From Planctomycetota bacterium (GTDB taxonomy: Bacteria > Planctomycetota > MHYJ01 > JACQXL01 > JACQZI01): a stretch of DNA of 64,000 nt. The stretch spans positions 124,001 to 188,000 of the forward strand of contig JACQZI010000010.1 of the NCBI GenBank assembly GCA_016207825.1, given 5' to 3'. This document shows positions 49,401 to 59,144 of this stretch, piece by piece. The translations under genes were made by a program, and so were the position numbers. Below the pieces are notes generated by a model that ran no database searches, was not told where the DNA came from, and saw only the letters and a list, made by a program, of their open reading frames with translations. The stretch's first letter is position 1. Every line of letters begins with the position of its first letter.

Positions 49401-50498
49401 TTACTTCTTGAAAGATGCCTGCTGTTGCTTGGAATATTCCTGTATCTTCACCTCTATATCAGCAGGATTCTGGGAGGCGTCTTTCATCACCTGGTATGTT
49501 ATTTTCTTCTTTTTATACAGGTCAAAGAGGAAGTCGTCCAACAGAACCATTCCCTGGTTTCTGCCGGTCTGGATGGCGGAAACGATTTTATGCGTCTGGT
49601 TTTCGCGTATCAAATGTTCTATCGCAGAAGTGGATAACATTATTTCAAAAGCGGCTATAACGCCCGGCTCATCAGCCCTAGGCAACAAAACCTGCGAAAT
49701 TACCGCTATCAAAGAAGAAGCCAACTGAGCTCGGATTTGCTCTTGCTGTTCCTGCGGGAAGGCGTCTATCACACGATTGACAGTCCGCGCCGCGCCGGTA
49801 GTGTGCAGCGTCCCGAAAACCAAGTGTCCCGTTTCCGCGGCGGTAATGGCAGTCTGGATTGTTTCCAAATCCCTCATTTCCCCCACCAGTATAACGTCCG
49901 GGTCCATGCGCAACGCTTTAGTGATGGCTTCAGCAAAAGAGCCGATATCCGTGTATACTTCGCGCTGGGTAATAATGGATTTTTTATGCTCGTGGTAATA
50001 TTCTATCGGGTCTTCAATCGTCACAATATGGCAATCGAATTCTACATTAATATAGTTTATCATGGCGGCAAGCGAAGTGGTCTTGCCGCTTCCTGTCGGA
50101 CCGGTCACCAGGATAAGCCCCCTGGGACGCGACATCAATTCCTTAATCGTATCCACCGGCAAACCGACCTCATCCAGGCTCCTTATTTTGGAAGGAATGA
50201 GCCTTAAGACGATTCCGATATTTCCTTTCTGCTTAAAAACGCTCACGCGGAAGCGGGCTTTTTTCTCGAAAGCGAAGCCGAGGTCGCATCCGCCTTTTGA
50301 CTGCACTTCCTGCTGCTTGCTTTCCGAGGTTATCGCCTTCATATAAGCGGTGGTATCGTCATTGGTCAGTTCCGGGATATTCAATTTGCGCAAACTGCCG
50401 TGCAGGCGTATAATCGGAGGGTTGCCTACGGTTAAATGCAAATCAGATGCGTTTTTATCAACGACCAATTGCAGAAGTTTATTAAGTTCTACTGCCAT
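49401..50498 (-). CDS. pilT: Type IV pilus retraction ATPase PilT
   Basis: The 365-residue hexameric ATPase pulls back type IV pili. [21 protein letters not shown] is the usual N-terminus. Walker A is [10 protein letters not shown] (about 132-141), the Asp box follows ([10 protein letters not shown]), Walker B is [16 protein letters not shown], the His box is [10 protein letters not shown] and the C-terminal [14 protein letters not shown] matches the PilT-specific AIRNLIRE motif. It lies downstream of a PilB-like gene. Pilin and other pilus genes are not in the window. Confidence 0.95.
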   Translation of the reverse strand: MAVELNKLLQLVVDKNASDLHLTVGNPPIIRLHGSLRKLNIPELTNDDTTAYMKAITSESKQQEVQSKGGCDLGFAFEKKARFRVSVFKQKGNIGIVLRLIPSKIRSLDEVGLPVDTIKELMSRPRGLILVTGPTGSGKTTSLAAMINYINVEFDCHIVTIEDPIEYYHEHKKSIITQREVYTDIGSFAEAITKALRMDPDVILVGEMRDLETIQTAITAAETGHLVFGTLHTTGAARTVNRVIDAFPQEQQEQIRAQLASSLIAVISQVLLPRADEPGVIAAFEIMLSTSAIEHLIRENQTHKIVSAIQTGRNQGMVLLDDFLFDLYKKKKITYQVMKDASQNPADIEVKIQEYSKQQQASFKK

Positions 50499-50559
50499 CT
50501 TATTTTCCCTTTATATAAGAACAGAAAACACAAACAATGGGGTTTAACCGGTTAAGCCA

Positions 50560-52290
50560 TCAATACGCGATATCTTCGCGTTTGGTCATGAGAAGCACTT
50601 CTTCCACGGTGGTAATGCCATCCAAAACCTTGCGGACGCCGTCATGGAGCAAGTTGACCATTCCGTTCATAATCGCCTGTTCCCTTAATTTCAGGGTGGA
50701 TTCTTTTTGGAAAGTCATTTCCCTTATGGTAGAGTTCATTTCCATCAATTCAAAAAGTCCCTTTCGCCCTTTGTATCCGGAATCCTTGCACTCCTTGCAG
50801 CCAATTGCCTGATAAATCGTCTTGCCGGCGATATCTTTTTCCGAAAGCCCCAAAGCAGCCAATTCTTCCTGGGTCGGCTGGTAAGGCTGTTTGCATTTAG
50901 GGCAAAGCACCCTGACCAGGCGCTGGGCCAATATCGCCTGTATAGATGTCGAAACAAGGAAAGGCTTGACACCCATATCAAGAAGCCTGGTAAGCGATGA
51001 AGGTGCGTCATTCGTATGCAGGGTGGAAAACACCAAATGGCCGGTAAGGGCCGCCTGTATGGCGATTTCCGCGGTTTCTAGGTCGCGGATTTCGCCGACC
51101 AGTATGATATTCGGCGCCTGCCTTAACATCGCCCTGATAATAGAGGCAAAGGTAAAACCTATATCCGTTTTTACACGGCACTGGTTGATTCCGGGAAGCA
51201 CGTATTCCACCGGATCTTCCGCGGTGATTATTTTTACATTGGGTTTGTTTAACTCTTTAAGGGCGGCGTAAAGAGTGGTGGTCTTGCCGCTTCCTGTAGG
51301 GCCGGTCACCAGGAAAATGCCATTGGGCTTTTTAATAATACTCCGGAATTTCTGGTAATCTTCCGAATGGAATCCCAATTCTTCCAAAGTGACCAGAGCC
51401 TCTTTTTCCAGGAGCCTCATGACGATACTTTCGCCGTGGGAAGAGGGCAAGGCAGAAACGCGGATATCAAAATTCTTGCCGTTTAAAATCAGCGGAATCC
51501 TTCCGTCCTGGGGCTTCCTTTTTTCCGCGATATCCATTCCGGACATAAGTTTAACGCGCGAAAGCAAAGAACCCTGCAAACGCTTCGGTGGTGATTCTAT
51601 CGGGACGCACATGCCGTCAATGCGGTAGCGAATCCTTAATTCTTTTTCCATCGGCTCGATATGAATATCGCTTACCCTGTTTTTCACCGCGTCAGCCAGT
51701 ATCATCTGGACGAGCTTGATAATCGGTGCGTCATCGCCGGCCTCCTCATCCTCATCGGTTTTCCTGACAGAGACATCGCCTTCATCGGCGCCTCCGATAA
51801 TGCCGTCCAATTCCGAGCCGACCGAACCGTAATATTTGGTCACCGCCCCGAAAAACTCTTCCGGGGTAGTCAGGACGCATTCCAAGTCCGCATTAAGTAA
51901 AAACCTGAGGTTATCCAGGACAAAAACATCAAGCGGCTCTATCGAGGCAATCGTCAGGGTGCGATCTTTTTTGGTCACCGGAATAATCTTATGTTCCATC
52001 GCAATATTCTTAGGAACAGTCTGGATGATTTCCTCCTTGATTCCACCGGTCGACAGGCGGACGAATCTAAGGTTATGCTGAACGGCCAAGGCGGAAGTAA
52101 CCTGATTCTGGTTAGCCCAGCCTTTTTCGATGAGTATCTCGCCGATGCGCTTAACCGGTGTTTTCGCATCGCCTTTTTCCGAAGCGGCTTTTTCGGACAT
52201 TTCCTGCTGTATTTTTAAAGCCTCTTTGACTTGTTCCGCAGTAACTACTTTTCTTTCCTTTAGTATCTCGCCGATTAATTTACGCTTCAT
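50560..52290 (-). CDS. pilB: Type IV pilus/type II secretion assembly ATPase (PilB/GspE)
   Basis: The 576-residue ATPase has an N-terminal GSPII_E_N/MshEN-type domain (LIGEILKERKVVTAEQVKEAL and RIGEILIEKGWANQNQVTSALAVQ), which in some homologues binds c-di-GMP. Walker A is [12 protein letters not shown], Walker B is RQAPNIILVGEIRD, and the zinc motif has CPKCKQP and CKECKDSGYKGRKG. It should polymerise pili, with PilT next to it for retraction. Confidence 0.93.
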   Translation of the reverse strand: MKRKLIGEILKERKVVTAEQVKEALKIQQEMSEKAASEKGDAKTPVKRIGEILIEKGWANQNQVTSALAVQHNLRFVRLSTGGIKEEIIQTVPKNIAMEHKIIPVTKKDRTLTIASIEPLDVFVLDNLRFLLNADLECVLTTPEEFFGAVTKYYGSVGSELDGIIGGADEGDVSVRKTDEDEEAGDDAPIIKLVQMILADAVKNRVSDIHIEPMEKELRIRYRIDGMCVPIESPPKRLQGSLLSRVKLMSGMDIAEKRKPQDGRIPLILNGKNFDIRVSALPSSHGESIVMRLLEKEALVTLEELGFHSEDYQKFRSIIKKPNGIFLVTGPTGSGKTTTLYAALKELNKPNVKIITAEDPVEYVLPGINQCRVKTDIGFTFASIIRAMLRQAPNIILVGEIRDLETAEIAIQAALTGHLVFSTLHTNDAPSSLTRLLDMGVKPFLVSTSIQAILAQRLVRVLCPKCKQPYQPTQEELAALGLSEKDIAGKTIYQAIGCKECKDSGYKGRKGLFELMEMNSTIREMTFQKESTLKLREQAIMNGMVNLLHDGVRKVLDGITTVEEVLLMTKREDIAY

Positions 52291-52338
52291 AATAACTAAA
52301 TATTATAAAATAAAACCAGTTTGTCAAGTCAATCCAGA

Positions 52339-52872
52339 CTATTTTGCCTGCACAGGCGTTTGCCCGGATGACTTGGTATCGTAATATTCCTTGAAAGCCT
52401 CAAATGCCTTATCATCATAGAGGACGAAATAAACTGTTTCGAGGAGGGGATACTGCTTAACGAAGGATTCGGCAGTATCTATCATAATTTGGGCACAACG
52501 GGTAATGGGAAATCCGGCAACGCCCGTCCCAATCGCAGGGAAAGCGATTGACTTGATATTATTTTCTTTAGCCCTCATGAAGCTGTTATAAGTCGAGCTT
52601 TTAACGGAATCTGCCGTAGCCCATCCGCCCAATGCCATACTGGCGGCGTGGATGACATATTTGGCTTTAAGAGTCCCGCCCGTGGTAATTGCTGCTTCGC
52701 CTATCTGGATAGGAGCCTTGGTATTGCATTCAGCCTGTATTTTCGGACCTCCTTTTTGGCGTATGGCACCGGCAACGCCTCCGCCGAGAATCAAATCGTT
52801 ATTAGCAGCATTGACGATGGCATCCACGGACATCTCGGTAATATCGCTTTTTACTATCTTTATCTTATCCAT
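52339..52872 (-). CDS. Macro-domain protein (ADP-ribose/O-acetyl-ADP-ribose binding)
   Basis: The 177 residues are a single macro domain: ITEMSVDAIVNAANNDLILGGGVAGAI, KYVIHAAS and IAFPAIGTGVAGFPITRCA. The NAAN and GGGVAG motifs match active O-acetyl-ADP-ribose deacetylases and ADP-ribosyl hydrolases of the MacroD type. It overlaps the HEAT-repeat gene by 8 bp, so the two are co-translated. No ADP-ribosyltransferase is seen nearby. Confidence 0.92.
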   Translation of the reverse strand: MDKIKIVKSDITEMSVDAIVNAANNDLILGGGVAGAIRQKGGPKIQAECNTKAPIQIGEAAITTGGTLKAKYVIHAASMALGGWATADSVKSSTYNSFMRAKENNIKSIAFPAIGTGVAGFPITRCAQIMIDTAESFVKQYPLLETVYFVLYDDKAFEAFKEYYDTKSSGQTPVQAK

Positions 52873-53767
52873 TATTTCTTAAATTAGGTGAGATTTTGCT
52901 CAAAGTTTCCTTTTCTTCAGGTGTTAAGTTTTTAAACACGGCGCTTTGTTTGGCAATCTTTTCCCGCCGGACGATTTCCCTGAAAGTGAGCTTAATATAC
53001 CGCGCGCCCAGTTCGGAAATATTTAATTCTACAGGATAAAGCCTTAAAAGCGGGACTAAAGCGCGCTGGTCGCCCACTTTCCTGAGCGTTTCAATCACAT
53101 CAACATGGACACGCTTGGTTCCATCGGCCAGCAACTGCAGTAAATCATCAAGCCCATCGCGCGTCCCAAGGTCACCCAGCAAATCATGTATGCGCAAGCG
53201 CACTGTTTGGTGAAAATCGCTCGGTTTTTTCCCGGTAGCTTCTGCAGAACCGTTCGCTTGGTTCCCATTAGAAGACGCTTTCTGCAGTTCCTGATTAATA
53301 TTCTTGATATAGCCGATTAAAACCGGCACGGCACTTCTGTCATTCAACCTGATAAGTGTTTCCGTAATGCTTTCCAACAGGGTCAAATCCGTCGGTTTTT
53401 TAAAATCATTTATTTTCTTAAGCGCTTCAATCAAAGGCGGCACGGCCCGCTTGCCGATTTCTTCCAGGGCAGCGGAAACCTGGAACGCCAGAGTAGAATC
53501 CGTCGGATTTTTAAAAAGGATATCGACCAGCTTTTGTGCCGCAACCGTCCCCAGGCGGTTCAGGCGGGCAATAGTAGAATTTCTTATTTCAAGATCGGAA
53601 GAAAATATCCCCGGGACGAGAGACAGTATATCCGCATCGGAAACTTCCGATGGCATCTTATCATCAATCTTTTCCCAAAGCTTCAAGTTAAGCTTATCCA
53701 GTTCGCTGTGGTCCATCAAGTCGGGCATGCCCGACATTGACTCGCCATCAGGGTTTGTTTCTCCCAT
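52865..53767 (-). CDS. HEAT-repeat protein
   Basis: The 300-residue protein is built of HEAT repeats: IRNSTIARLNRLGTVAAQKLVDIL, AFQVSAALEEIGKRAVPPLIEAL, LTLLESITETLIRLNDRSAVPVLIGYI and HVDVIETLRKVGDQRALVPLLRLY. No signal peptide is seen, so it is a cytoplasmic scaffold. It overlaps the macro-domain gene and lies upstream of pilB, and may bind one of these products. Confidence 0.85.
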   Translation of the reverse strand: MGETNPDGESMSGMPDLMDHSELDKLNLKLWEKIDDKMPSEVSDADILSLVPGIFSSDLEIRNSTIARLNRLGTVAAQKLVDILFKNPTDSTLAFQVSAALEEIGKRAVPPLIEALKKINDFKKPTDLTLLESITETLIRLNDRSAVPVLIGYIKNINQELQKASSNGNQANGSAEATGKKPSDFHQTVRLRIHDLLGDLGTRDGLDDLLQLLADGTKRVHVDVIETLRKVGDQRALVPLLRLYPVELNISELGARYIKLTFREIVRREKIAKQSAVFKNLTPEEKETLSKISPNLRNNG

Positions 53768-53888
53768 AATTCATTCCACCTCTCTAGCAATACTATACAA
53801 AATTTTCCGGAAATGTAAAGAGTAAAATTAGTTTTCTAGAAAGATTTTTTTAAGCGCGCCGGCTCCGAAGGCACGCTGAAATTGAGTT

Positions 53889-55871
53889 TCACGCGCGTAA
53901 ATATTTTTCCGCATCCACTTCATCGCGTTTTAATTTATAAATTGCCTCTTTAATAACAACGGTATCGGTTATCCCGGCCGCGCGGCAAGCCCGTTCAAGC
54001 TGGTGCAAAACCTGTATGGCCAAACGAAAAGTCCGGACCAGGTCGCCATCTGCCGCGCTGGTCCATTCGTTCAAAGCTTCAAATGGAGTTCCGGTAGACC
54101 ATGCATACGCCGCGCCACTCAATTTAAAATCAGGTTGTTTGGAAAGTTCCGTGATACCATTTTTCCTTTCTTCACGATCAATCCGGTTACTCACTTCCAT
54201 AACCGGTTTATAAACATTGGTGAGCTGATATTTGGGAATCCTCTGGTACATCTCGCGCCGCTTGGATTCAAACACAATAGCAACACAAAGGATATTCAAT
54301 TCATCTGGGGTAAGTTTTTCCAGAACCCTTCCTGCAAAAAGCTCTCCCATAATCAATTCATACCCGTAAATCTGTCGGGCGAAATGTCCCAAACCGGTCA
54401 GAGACTGCCCCCTTATATACCCCATCCGTTCCAACAGCCTTAATTTACGTCGGACCTGCTCAACCGTTTCGGCAAAACAGATTTCCCCTCTTTTAAAACC
54501 CCTATCTTTCGTTTTTCGATGGACGCGTATTTTAGGTTTAGCCTGGAAATTACTCAGGCTTTTGGCGCAGACATCATAAATATTCTCCTTAAGCTTATGG
54601 TAAAGATTCAAGAGGCACGCATAAGAAAGGTTGAATTGGCTTTTAACCGGCTCAATCGGTCCGGCGGTTATCTGTTCCACAAAATGAGGGCGAATATAAG
54701 GACGTTTAAGGTAGCTGTAAACAAAGCCGACCTCATCAACCCCGCGCCGGCCGGCACGCCCGGCCATTTGATGGTAATCCCTGCTTTTTATAAAATTCCG
54801 CCTGACACCGTCAAATTTAATTAAATCATCGAATATTACGGAGCGGGCGGGCATATTCACACCGACCGCAAAAGTTTCCGTGGCAAAAAGTAGTTTTATC
54901 AACCCCTTAGTAAAAAGCTGTTCCACAATTTCCTTCAAGGTCGGCAACATCCCGGCATGGTGAAACGCCACGCCGTTAGAGATTAACGATGAAATAAAAC
55001 CGACCGATTCATTAGAAAACTCCAAACCGTATTTCAGGCATAATTCGGAAAAAATCTCTTCGGCTTTTTGCTTTTCCTCATCATTCAACAAACCGCGTTT
55101 TAGGTTAGTTTCCGCTCGTCGCTCGCAATCTTTCCTGTTAAAGAGGAAATAGAGACATGGCAGCTGGTTTTGTTTCACCACATAATCAACAACCGAATCG
55201 CGCACGGTGCGATTCCATTTAAATTCGACAGGAGACACTGCTTCGGTCATGCTTTTTATCTTATTCAATGTCTTTATGTTGCCAACCCCGATATTTTCTA
55301 GGAACAACAAATGACGCAAAGGCACCGGACGCTGGAATTCCTCAATCACCACCAAATTATCATTACGGACATTTTTAATCCATCTGCCGAGCGTATTGAT
55401 ATTGGGTATAGTGGCACTAAGAGCTATGATTTTAATCTCTTTGGGCGCGAAAATAATGCTTTCTTCCCAGACAGTGCCGCGCTCCTCATCGTCAAGGTAA
55501 TGGACCTCGTCGAAAATGACGTATGAAACGTCTTTCAGCCTTTCCGGATTTTCCAAGATGCTATTGCGGAATATTTCAGTGGTCATGATGAGCGCACGGG
55601 CATCAGGATTAATTGTTACATCGCCGGTAACCACACCGATATCATTCCCGTACTCACGGCTAAAATCGCGGAATTTCTGGTTGCTGAGCGCTTTTATCGG
55701 AGCGGTGTAAACGATACGCTTACCTTCCTTCAGGATTTTTTCCAGGGCGAATTCTGCGATAAGGGTTTTTCCTGCACCGGTCGGAGCGGCCACCAGCACA
55801 GACTGGTTGCGTGATATTGCTTCAATGGCTTTTTCCTGAAATGGGTCTAACTTAAGACCTCGGTATTCCAT
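53889..55871 (-). CDS. Ski2/Mtr4-like DEVH-box RNA helicase
   Basis: The 660-residue superfamily 2 helicase has motif I APTGAGKTLIAEFAL (about 29-43), Ia YTAPIKALSNQKF, motif II FDEVHYLDDEERGTVWEE, motif III ALSATIPN, motif IV to VI FHHAGMLPTLKEIVEQLF, FATETFAVGVNMPARSVIF and HQMAGRAGRRGVDEVG. The order and the DEVH box match Ski2/Mtr4 and bacterial HelY-type proteins, here without the arch domain. The C-terminal helical domain is present. Likely role: RNA unwinding in decay or ribosome assembly. It starts directly at the stop of the gene before it (0 bp). Confidence 0.9.
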   Translation of the reverse strand: MEYRGLKLDPFQEKAIEAISRNQSVLVAAPTGAGKTLIAEFALEKILKEGKRIVYTAPIKALSNQKFRDFSREYGNDIGVVTGDVTINPDARALIMTTEIFRNSILENPERLKDVSYVIFDEVHYLDDEERGTVWEESIIFAPKEIKIIALSATIPNINTLGRWIKNVRNDNLVVIEEFQRPVPLRHLLFLENIGVGNIKTLNKIKSMTEAVSPVEFKWNRTVRDSVVDYVVKQNQLPCLYFLFNRKDCERRAETNLKRGLLNDEEKQKAEEIFSELCLKYGLEFSNESVGFISSLISNGVAFHHAGMLPTLKEIVEQLFTKGLIKLLFATETFAVGVNMPARSVIFDDLIKFDGVRRNFIKSRDYHQMAGRAGRRGVDEVGFVYSYLKRPYIRPHFVEQITAGPIEPVKSQFNLSYACLLNLYHKLKENIYDVCAKSLSNFQAKPKIRVHRKTKDRGFKRGEICFAETVEQVRRKLRLLERMGYIRGQSLTGLGHFARQIYGYELIMGELFAGRVLEKLTPDELNILCVAIVFESKRREMYQRIPKYQLTNVYKPVMEVSNRIDREERKNGITELSKQPDFKLSGAAYAWSTGTPFEALNEWTSAADGDLVRTFRLAIQVLHQLERACRAAGITDTVVIKEAIYKLKRDEVDAEKYLRA

Positions 55872-56753
55872 CTATTTTTTCTGGCTTTCTTCTGCGGGCG
55901 CTGGTGTGGGTTCGGTTTTTCTCTTGGATTTTTCCGCTTCTTCCTTTTTTTTCGCCTCTTCATCTTCCTTCTTCTTTTCTTCCACTCCTTTTTCCCATTC
56001 TTTGAATTTATCGGCAAATTCCCGCTCCTCCTGGGAAGGCACTACTTTTAAACGAATAAAACGACTTATGATTTCATCATATCTTTGTTCATTCCATTTA
56101 TCGGGAGGGAATTTCTCGACCAGTGCCCGGCGATCCAGCACGGCTTTCAATTCCAGTGATTTCAACCAGTCGTCATAAACTTTTAAGAACTCCTTTTCGT
56201 CAGCGCTACGGTAGCTTTCCATTTTTTCAAGTATATCGGTTTTCCTATCCTCACTCCAACCTTCATCAGGATTGAATTTTTTCAGTATCGCCATCAGCTT
56301 TTCCCGTTCTTTTTCTTCTTCCGTCTTTTCCGGCACCTCCGGAGGGGTGCCTTCCTTGATTGTAGTTTCCTTGGATTGGACAGGCTGAACAACCGGTTCA
56401 TCTTCCCGCCAGGTTTTTTCCAGCCTTTCTGTTTTTTCCTTTTCTATCTGCTCTTTTTCCTTATCGGTCAACGAATCGAGTGTCTCTATCTTCTGGATGT
56501 TATTTTTATAAACGCTGATATTGCCGTCAAAATCCGGGTCGTCATAAGAAACATCAAGCGTGATTTTTTCCTTGGTGATTACCTTAACAATGCCGGAAAT
56601 CTGTGAACCCGTTTTTGGGGTAATCCTGATGTGATCATTAACCTTGATATTGGCGAACGAATCCGCATCTTCGGCAAAAACCGGCGCCGCTAAGCAGGCG
56701 ACTATGCACAATAAAATGCCCAAAGCATGGCTAAAGGTGTTTTTGTAAAACAT
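55872..56753 (-). CDS. Secreted protein with LSm/SH3-like head and charged coiled coil
   Basis: The 293 residues have a signal peptide (ALGILLCIVACLAAPVFA). A small beta domain at about 30-90 (IKVNDHIRITPKTGSQISGIVKVITKEKITLDVSYDD) resembles LSm/SH3-like folds. The rest is a Glu/Lys-rich coil, with repeated short helices of the type WSEDRKTDILEKMESYRSADEKEFLKVYDDWLKSLE, ending in a Lys/Glu/Pro-rich tail. It is the fourth gene of a five-gene minus-strand run. Confidence 0.75.
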   Translation of the reverse strand: MFYKNTFSHALGILLCIVACLAAPVFAEDADSFANIKVNDHIRITPKTGSQISGIVKVITKEKITLDVSYDDPDFDGNISVYKNNIQKIETLDSLTDKEKEQIEKEKTERLEKTWREDEPVVQPVQSKETTIKEGTPPEVPEKTEEEKEREKLMAILKKFNPDEGWSEDRKTDILEKMESYRSADEKEFLKVYDDWLKSLELKAVLDRRALVEKFPPDKWNEQRYDEIISRFIRLKVVPSQEEREFADKFKEWEKGVEEKKKEDEEAKKKEEAEKSKRKTEPTPAPAEESQKK

Positions 56754-56774
56754 ATTTCTCCCTCCCTTTAAACC

Positions 56775-59132
56775 TTACTCCTGCAAATAAATAAGCAGGT
56801 TTCTGTGCGCCAGTAGTATGATATCATCCTTTTTATCGTTGTTGATATCGATGATTTTTATATCGCGCGGTTCGTTAACCGGCAGGTTGCGCCAGCGATA
56901 ATCCTCGCTTTCCTCATCCAACAAATCTGTTTCCGGGTCTTCAAAAACCTGGAACGTCAACTCCTGGTTTAATTTATTTTTTTCATCTATCGAAAGTATC
57001 TCCATATTATGCCGTTTGCCTTCTATCAAAACCACGTCTTTTTTCCCGTCGCCGTTGACATCGCCAATAGCGTACCTGGTATAAACCCCGCGTTTAATCC
57101 GCGTGGCATAATCAGCCAGAGGCTCAAACTGCGGGTCAGTCACATCGGAATAAAGTATACCGAACCGCTCCTGCCCAAACAACATTATATCCTTTTTCCC
57201 ATCGTTATTCATATCTTCGGCAAAAATATTTTTGATCGTCAGGTAACTTATCTCGATATTTTCTAAGATTTCATAAACGCCCTGGACATTCTTTTTAAGG
57301 ATTGTCAATAACTTAAGCTGGCTATCGTAAAGGATGACTTCGGGTATTTTATCGCTATCCAAATCAAAAGTAAAAGCGGTTTGGACAACCGATTCTGATG
57401 ACTTACCGTTATACTGGTCTATAACCTGAGGGCTTCCGCCGTTCCAGTCAAGCGAGCGTACAAAATTATTCTGCGAAATAAGCATCTCGTTTATACCATC
57501 ACGGTTAACATCCCCCCAAGTAAGCTCGACCGGATTAAGCTTATTTAACAAGCTTGTCAAGGCTGTATTGCCAGTCGTAATATCCTTGAAAGAGCCGTCT
57601 TTTTGTTGTGTGAATATGATCGGAGAACTCATCTGGAAAAACAAAATTAAATCAGGCTGTTTATCATTATCAACATCTATTGCTTTAATTTCATCCACGA
57701 CAGTCCCTTGCTTTGCGGTGAGTTCGATTTTCTGCGTCTGGGACCATTCTCCTTTTTCATTTAGGCCCATTACAAAAATAAATCCTTTTTCCGCTTTTTC
57801 GTTACGCGCGCCATAAACAAGGTCGAGCTTTTTATCCTGATTCATATCAGCAATGACAAATGCCGTCGGCGTTTCTTCCGGCAGGAAAAGCGGTTTCGGG
57901 AAAGATAATCTTCCCTCGGGCGTCATTTGCACAAAACTAATGCACTTCTCTTTAGAGCTGATAATTACCACCTCGTTTTTCCCGTCGTTATTAATATCGC
58001 CGATTGCGGCATTCTGCATACCCATGAGCGAAGGATAAACCTTTTTTTCAGCCAGATTGCCTGATTCATCCTGCAAATACAGGCTGATTTCCGCCCGGGA
58101 GCTATCCACATAAACCACATCGAAAAGCTTATCAGCGTTAACATCGCCTATTGCCAGACCTTTAGAAGAACCGATACCGATCTTAAAGAAATAATCACGG
58201 CTACGGCTTAAATTGAATTTCTTCTTTTCGTCAGGTTTTAATTCATCTGGTTTAGAAAAGCGATAGATTTTAAAGGCATTAGTCTGTGCATGCATTGCAA
58301 GCATCTCGTTTCTCTTATCTCCGGTAATATCCTCGAAATCACCTATTCTGATACCCTCTATTTTCTGGGTTATTTCCGGTGCAAAACAAAAATTAGTTAG
58401 CTGTTTACGAAAAGACAGCAATTGTCCACTTGGCTCAAAGAATATCAAATCCTTTAAGCCGTCTCCATCGGCATCCGCCAGGTGAAAATCCGCCACTTTC
58501 TTCATGGTGTTTTCATATTTCACCGCCTTACGGAAAGACCGGTCCTTTTCGTGGAGAATAATATTAATATCCTCATTATTTAAAACGATAATCTCATCTT
58601 TCTTATCGTTATTGATATCCTCGACCTTAAGAAGGCTGCCCCGGTTATCCAACTCTATTTCCTTTGGAGAAGAAAACGCCCTTTTATCCTTCTCGTGAAA
58701 AAGGATATTAACCTTGCCATCGCTATCAAGGAAAACAATATCAACCAACCCGTCGCCGTTGACTTCTCCGGTAGTCATCCCTGAAGCAGCTTTTTCCATG
58801 ACGAAAGATTCCTGCATAAACCTCGGATCTAACTTATCTGTCTGGTAGAATACGGACACCTTTTTTTCCGTGCCGTTAACTACCAGAAAATCAAACCGTC
58901 CATCTCCATCAAAATCCTGTATACGAAGGTTATTCATGTTTTCCCCGATTTTAATAGTCTCAGGGCCCAGGAATCCGTATTTTTCGGAAACACGCTTGAT
59001 TTCATCCCGATTGAGCCTGGTTTCCCCTGTTGCTTCCTCCCCAACCGCCAGTAATCTGGATGCGGCCACAAAAACCATGCTCATTATAGACAGGATGCAT
59101 ATGGCAAAAAGAACGTTTCTTTTATTTATCAC
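56775..59132 (-). CDS. Secreted FG-GAP/VCBS-repeat protein
   Basis: The 785-residue protein has a signal peptide (FAICILSIMSMVFVAASRLLA). It then consists of many FG-GAP/VCBS-type repeats with calcium-binding DxDxDG loops: QDFDGDGRFDFLVVNG, GEVNGDGLVDIVFLD, ADADGDGLKDLIFFE, GDINNDGKNEVVIIS, GDVNGDGKKDVVLIEG and IDINNDKKDDIILLA. It should fold as a beta propeller like integrin alpha heads, binding other surface proteins or sugars. Length suggests one or two seven-bladed propellers. Confidence 0.9.
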   Translation of the reverse strand: MINKRNVLFAICILSIMSMVFVAASRLLAVGEEATGETRLNRDEIKRVSEKYGFLGPETIKIGENMNNLRIQDFDGDGRFDFLVVNGTEKKVSVFYQTDKLDPRFMQESFVMEKAASGMTTGEVNGDGLVDIVFLDSDGKVNILFHEKDKRAFSSPKEIELDNRGSLLKVEDINNDKKDEIIVLNNEDINIILHEKDRSFRKAVKYENTMKKVADFHLADADGDGLKDLIFFEPSGQLLSFRKQLTNFCFAPEITQKIEGIRIGDFEDITGDKRNEMLAMHAQTNAFKIYRFSKPDELKPDEKKKFNLSRSRDYFFKIGIGSSKGLAIGDVNADKLFDVVYVDSSRAEISLYLQDESGNLAEKKVYPSLMGMQNAAIGDINNDGKNEVVIISSKEKCISFVQMTPEGRLSFPKPLFLPEETPTAFVIADMNQDKKLDLVYGARNEKAEKGFIFVMGLNEKGEWSQTQKIELTAKQGTVVDEIKAIDVDNDKQPDLILFFQMSSPIIFTQQKDGSFKDITTGNTALTSLLNKLNPVELTWGDVNRDGINEMLISQNNFVRSLDWNGGSPQVIDQYNGKSSESVVQTAFTFDLDSDKIPEVILYDSQLKLLTILKKNVQGVYEILENIEISYLTIKNIFAEDMNNDGKKDIMLFGQERFGILYSDVTDPQFEPLADYATRIKRGVYTRYAIGDVNGDGKKDVVLIEGKRHNMEILSIDEKNKLNQELTFQVFEDPETDLLDEESEDYRWRNLPVNEPRDIKIIDINNDKKDDIILLAHRNLLIYLQE

Positions 59133-59144
59133 CTCTCCCCCCCA

